The position numbers and the translations under genes are program-made. A stretch of DNA of 16,754 nucleotides from an uncultured Clostridia bacterium. Lineage in GTDB: Bacteria; Bacillota_A; Clostridia; TANB77; CAG-508. The stretch covers positions 1-16,754 of the forward strand of contig CALXSA010000031.1 in NCBI GenBank assembly GCA_944390995.1. Reading direction: 5' to 3'. Below are positions 14,285 through 16,754 of the stretch, piece after piece. The notes under the pieces are model-generated. The model saw nothing but the letters and a program-made list of their open reading frames with translations. It had not been told where the DNA came from and did no database searches. The number at the start of each line of letters is the position of its first letter. The first letter of the stretch is position 1.

Positions 14285-16132
14285 ATGTGTGGTTTTGTTG
14301 GCGTAATGAATTTGCAAGATGAGCTAAGAGAAAAAAAGGATGTCCTTCTTTCAATGAATGATGCATTAATGAAACGTGGTCCTGATGAATGCGGGTATTA
14401 TGTGGATAGGGATATTTTGCTTGGACACAGAAGATTAATTGTTATTGACCCTGATGGCGGTAAACAGCCAATGAGCTATAGGTATAATGGCAACAAGTAT
14501 GTTATTGCATATAACGGGCAAATCTATAACACTAAAGAGCTAAGGTCAGAGCTAATTGATAATAATTTTGAGCTTGAAACTTATTCTGATACTGAAATAT
14601 TGCTTAAATCTTTCATTCTACATAAGGAGAATGTTGTAAACAAATTAAATGGAATATTTTCTTTTGCAATTTGGGATGAAAAAAATAGAAGCTTGTTCTT
14701 GGCACGAGACCATTTTGGTGTTAAACCTCTTTATTACACAGTTGTAGGAAATAATTTTGTATTTGCTTCAGAAGTAAAAGCAATTTTGAAGTTTCCAGGT
14801 GTTATTCCTGTTTTAGATAAGCAAGGAATTTCAGAAATGTTCGGAATTGGTCCGGCTCATACAAATGGAATAACAGCATTCAAAAATATTTTTGAGGTAA
14901 AACCTGCAAATTATGTTGTGTATAACGATAGCGGTATTCATTCAGAAAGATACTGGAAATTAGAAAGCAAACCTCATACAGAAAATTTGGCGCAAACCTG
15001 TGAAAAAGTGCAATATCTGCTAGAAGATGCCATAAAAAGGCAACTTGTTTCTGATGTTCCACTTTGCACCTTCTTGTCTGGGGGGCTTGACTCTAGCATA
15101 ATAACTCTATATGCTCAAGAATACTGTAGAGAACATGGCCTTCCTCCACTTAACACCTATTCAGTAGATTATATTGACAATGACAAGAATTTTCAAAAAA
15201 CAGACTTTCAGCCAAACTCAGATAATTACTATATAGAATTAATGCGCAATAAGCTAGATACCAACCATCATGTAGTAATGCTTGATACTCCTGAACTCGC
15301 AAATGCTTTAGAAGACGCAATGCTCGCGAGAGATTTCCCAGGAATGGCTGATGTAGATTCTTCGCTTTTACTATTTTGCAAAAATGTCAAGAATGATGCT
15401 ACAGTCACATTAACCGGAGAATGCGCAGATGAAATCTTTGGCGGTTATCCTTGGTTCTTTAGAGAAGATGCGCTAAGAAGCGGAACTTTCCCATGGTCAA
15501 TTGCAATAAATGAAAGACAAGAACTACTAAACCCTGAAATAGCAGAAAAAATAGACTTGAAGGAATATATAGACTTCAGATATAACGAAAGTTTGGCAGA
15601 TGTAGAAATATTGGACTGCGACACAGAAGAAACTGCCGAGAAAAGAAAAATATCTCATCTAACACTAAATTGGTTTATGCAAACTCTGTTAGATAGGTCA
15701 GACAGAATGGGAATGTACAATGGTTTTGAAATAAGAGTGCCATTCTGTGATTATCGTTTGGCAGAATATGTATGGAACATTCCATGGGAAATGAAAGCTT
15801 TAAAGGGTCGTGAAAAAGGTCTACTTCGTTATATCATGAAAGATAAGTTGCCAGCTGAAATAGTCGACAGGAAAAAGAGCCCATACCCTAAAACATGGAA
15901 CCCAACTTATTTAAAGGCTGTAAAAGAAAAACTAAGTGCAATTATGGAAGACAAAAATGCTCCTATAAATAATTTACTAAACAGAGAATATATTATGCAA
16001 ATACTCGAAACTGACGGCAAAGCCTTTACTAGACCGTGGTTTGGTCAACTTATGACCGGTCCACAGCTTATGGCATATTTGTGCCAAGTAAATATGTGGC
16101 TTGAAAGGTATCAGCCTAGGATTGAGTTGTAA
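14285..16132 (+). CDS. asnB: Asparagine synthetase, glutamine-hydrolysing
   Basis: Makes asparagine from aspartate, ATP and glutamine in the cytoplasm. The N-terminal glutaminase half begins MCGFVG, with Cys2 as the nucleophile exposed once Met1 is removed, which fixes the start. Its binding motifs are GHRRLIVID (47-55), YNGQIYN (76-82) and SDTE (101-104). The synthetase half has the PP-loop SGGLDSS (265-271) and GECADEIFGGYPWF (378-391), where the usual second Gly of GEGADE is Cys380. The C-terminal RVPF..YRLAEYVWNIP and RKKSPYPKTWNP segments are typical. At 615 residues it is full length for the family. AAAGGAA precedes the ATG at a slightly long distance. It diverges from rpmF. No leader structure or clear promoter is seen in the 70 bases upstream. 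Confidence 0.96.
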   Translation: MCGFVGVMNLQDELREKKDVLLSMNDALMKRGPDECGYYVDRDILLGHRRLIVIDPDGGKQPMSYRYNGNKYVIAYNGQIYNTKELRSELIDNNFELETYSDTEILLKSFILHKENVVNKLNGIFSFAIWDEKNRSLFLARDHFGVKPLYYTVVGNNFVFASEVKAILKFPGVIPVLDKQGISEMFGIGPAHTNGITAFKNIFEVKPANYVVYNDSGIHSERYWKLESKPHTENLAQTCEKVQYLLEDAIKRQLVSDVPLCTFLSGGLDSSIITLYAQEYCREHGLPPLNTYSVDYIDNDKNFQKTDFQPNSDNYYIELMRNKLDTNHHVVMLDTPELANALEDAMLARDFPGMADVDSSLLLFCKNVKNDATVTLTGECADEIFGGYPWFFREDALRSGTFPWSIAINERQELLNPEIAEKIDLKEYIDFRYNESLADVEILDCDTEETAEKRKISHLTLNWFMQTLLDRSDRMGMYNGFEIRVPFCDYRLAEYVWNIPWEMKALKGREKGLLRYIMKDKLPAEIVDRKKSPYPKTWNPTYLKAVKEKLSAIMEDKNAPINNLLNREYIMQILETDGKAFTRPWFGQLMTGPQLMAYLCQVNMWLERYQPRIEL

Positions 16133-16167
16133 GAATTAAAGGTCTCAATTATCAACTTTAGTTTTGT

Positions 16168-16206
16168 TTCTAGTATAGAGAAAATCAATCTTTTCCTATA
16201 CTAGAA
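16168..16206 (+). terminator. Long hairpin downstream of asnB, likely transcription end
   Basis: TTCTAGTATAG-A-GAAAA (16168-16184) pairs with TTTTC-CTATACTAGAA (16191-16206), about 16 bp with one bulged A and a 6-nt loop. It lies 36 nt after the asnB stop. A T-rich stretch follows after about 6 nt rather than directly, so it is not a textbook terminator. Being symmetric, it could also end transcripts arriving from the right. Confidence 0.55.
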
Positions 16207-16215
16207 GTCACTCTT

Positions 16216-16447
16216 TTATTTTTCTAATTTATATTCCTTATTTTGTCTTAAAGCTTTTGAGATGAAGTTAACTGATGTATCAACTATTTCGGCAATTTTT
16301 GTTAAATTCTTTTTGTCATCAAAATATAATTCATGCAACTTTTCCAGCATCTGCTTCCAATATATATTAAGTTCAAAAAGTGTTTACACATTTTTTTGCA
16401 TAGTTCTCTATATGAGCATACTTAGGATCTTTGCCTATATTGATTTT
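16216..16447 (-). pseudogene. Remnant of a helix-turn-helix gene, frameshifted
   Basis: On the minus strand one frame reads KINIGKDPKYAHIENYAKK then CVNTF and stops (TGA at 16373-16375). The neighbouring frame continues TFELNIYWKQ then MLEKLHELYFDDKKNLTKIA, ending LRQNKEYKLEK at a TAA (16216-16218). Joining them across a TTTTT run gives one continuous ~77-residue protein end. The part NLTKIAEIVDTSVNFISKAL resembles a helix-turn-helix (helix, turn, recognition helix). Upstream there is an in-frame stop and no start with a ribosome binding site. It looks like the decayed 3' end of a DNA-binding protein gene. A short intact ORF from ATG at 16350 (44 codons) has no visible ribosome binding site. 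The family is uncertain. Confidence 0.4.
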
Positions 16448-16634
16448 TTATAAGTATATAGTATAATTAAATGGACTTAAAATGGGAAACATCGTTTATA
16501 CTATATGTTTTATGTCTGTTAGAAACGTATTTACTTGTTTGATTGTTTCTAACTATCTGTATTATAATTATCTATTAATGAAAAGTCAATAAGTGTTAGT
16601 AAAAAATGATTGTAACACTATTTATATAATTATC
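16448..16634. other. AT-rich intergenic stretch with two inverted repeats
   Basis: No convincing gene. GTTAGAAAC (16518-16526) and GTTTCTAAC (16545-16553) are perfect 9-nt inverted arms with an 18-nt loop. AGTGTTA (16592-16598) and TAACACT (16613-16619) form a 7-bp hairpin 16 nt after the stop of the dehydrogenase fragment, which might be its weak terminator. Confidence 0.4.
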
Positions 16635-16754
16635 TTATTTGTGTTTATAACAAAAAGGAAATCTATAAAATCCAATTGTATTACCTCCATCTGCTATTAT
16701 ATTTTGACCAGTTATCCATGACATTTTATCTTCTAACATTGTTAATATTACATC
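16635..16754 (-). CDS. Short-chain dehydrogenase/reductase, C-terminal end only
   Basis: The last 39 codons of a gene that enters from the right edge. The reading DVILTMLEDKMSWITGQNII then ADGGNTIGFYRF carries the hallmark C-terminal SDR sequence (S-x-W-I-T-G-Q, then an I-x-x-DGG turn). The NAD(P)-binding and catalytic Tyr-x-x-x-Lys parts lie outside the window. The tail FYRFPFCYKHK runs past the usual family end by only a few residues. The stop is TAA at 16637-16635. The substrate cannot be told from this fragment. 3-oxoacyl reductases and sugar or polyol dehydrogenases end in the same way. Confidence 0.8.
   Translation of the reverse strand, partial: DVILTMLEDKMSWITGQNIIADGGNTIGFYRFPFCYKHK

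Overview
This is an AT-rich, low-GC Gram-positive (Firmicutes, most likely Clostridia) chromosomal window. The grounds are strong GGAGG-type ribosome binding sites, sigma-A promoters with 17-nt spacers, a class A RNase P RNA, and housekeeping genes with clostridial-type sequences (der, plsY, gpsA, rpmF). TGA is used as a stop, so the code is standard. An uncultured gut Clostridia lineage would fit, but the sequence does not settle the species.

Layout: the left edge holds the 5' part of rnpB (minus strand) with its own promoter. Its -35 box lies only a few bases from a near-perfect mobile-looking palindrome (182-250), which fills the gap to an unrecognised membrane-anchored protein gene (254-1084, minus). 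A small plus-strand orphan gene (1366-1647) follows. Next comes a long minus-strand gene series, read from right to left: der (ribosome-assembly GTPase), a protein made of five copies of a helicase-tail repeat, an acidic protein with a 14-residue repeat, an SF2 helicase with two copies of the same tail repeat, plsY and gpsA. der-plsY-gpsA neighbourhoods are common in Firmicutes, so the three middle genes (3590-8253) look like a cassette lodged inside a housekeeping operon. This cassette is the best candidate for an undescribed system. A 221-bp nested inverted-repeat (MITE-like) element separates plsY from gpsA.

Upstream of der are two tandem paralogous polytopic membrane proteins of the YfhO/PTPS-related (GT-C-like) type. 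One carries an in-frame insertion that includes two copies of the same short palindrome unit found next to rnpB. Further right are a dCMP/cytidine-type deaminase and rpmF (L32), each with a promoter, rpmF also with a clear terminator. All of these are on the minus strand. asnB (glutamine-hydrolysing asparagine synthetase) diverges from rpmF on the plus strand.

The last 600 bases hold a long hairpin after asnB, a frameshifted remnant of a helix-turn-helix gene, and the C-terminal end of a short-chain dehydrogenase gene that runs off the right edge. I see no tRNA, CRISPR array, integrase or transposase gene.
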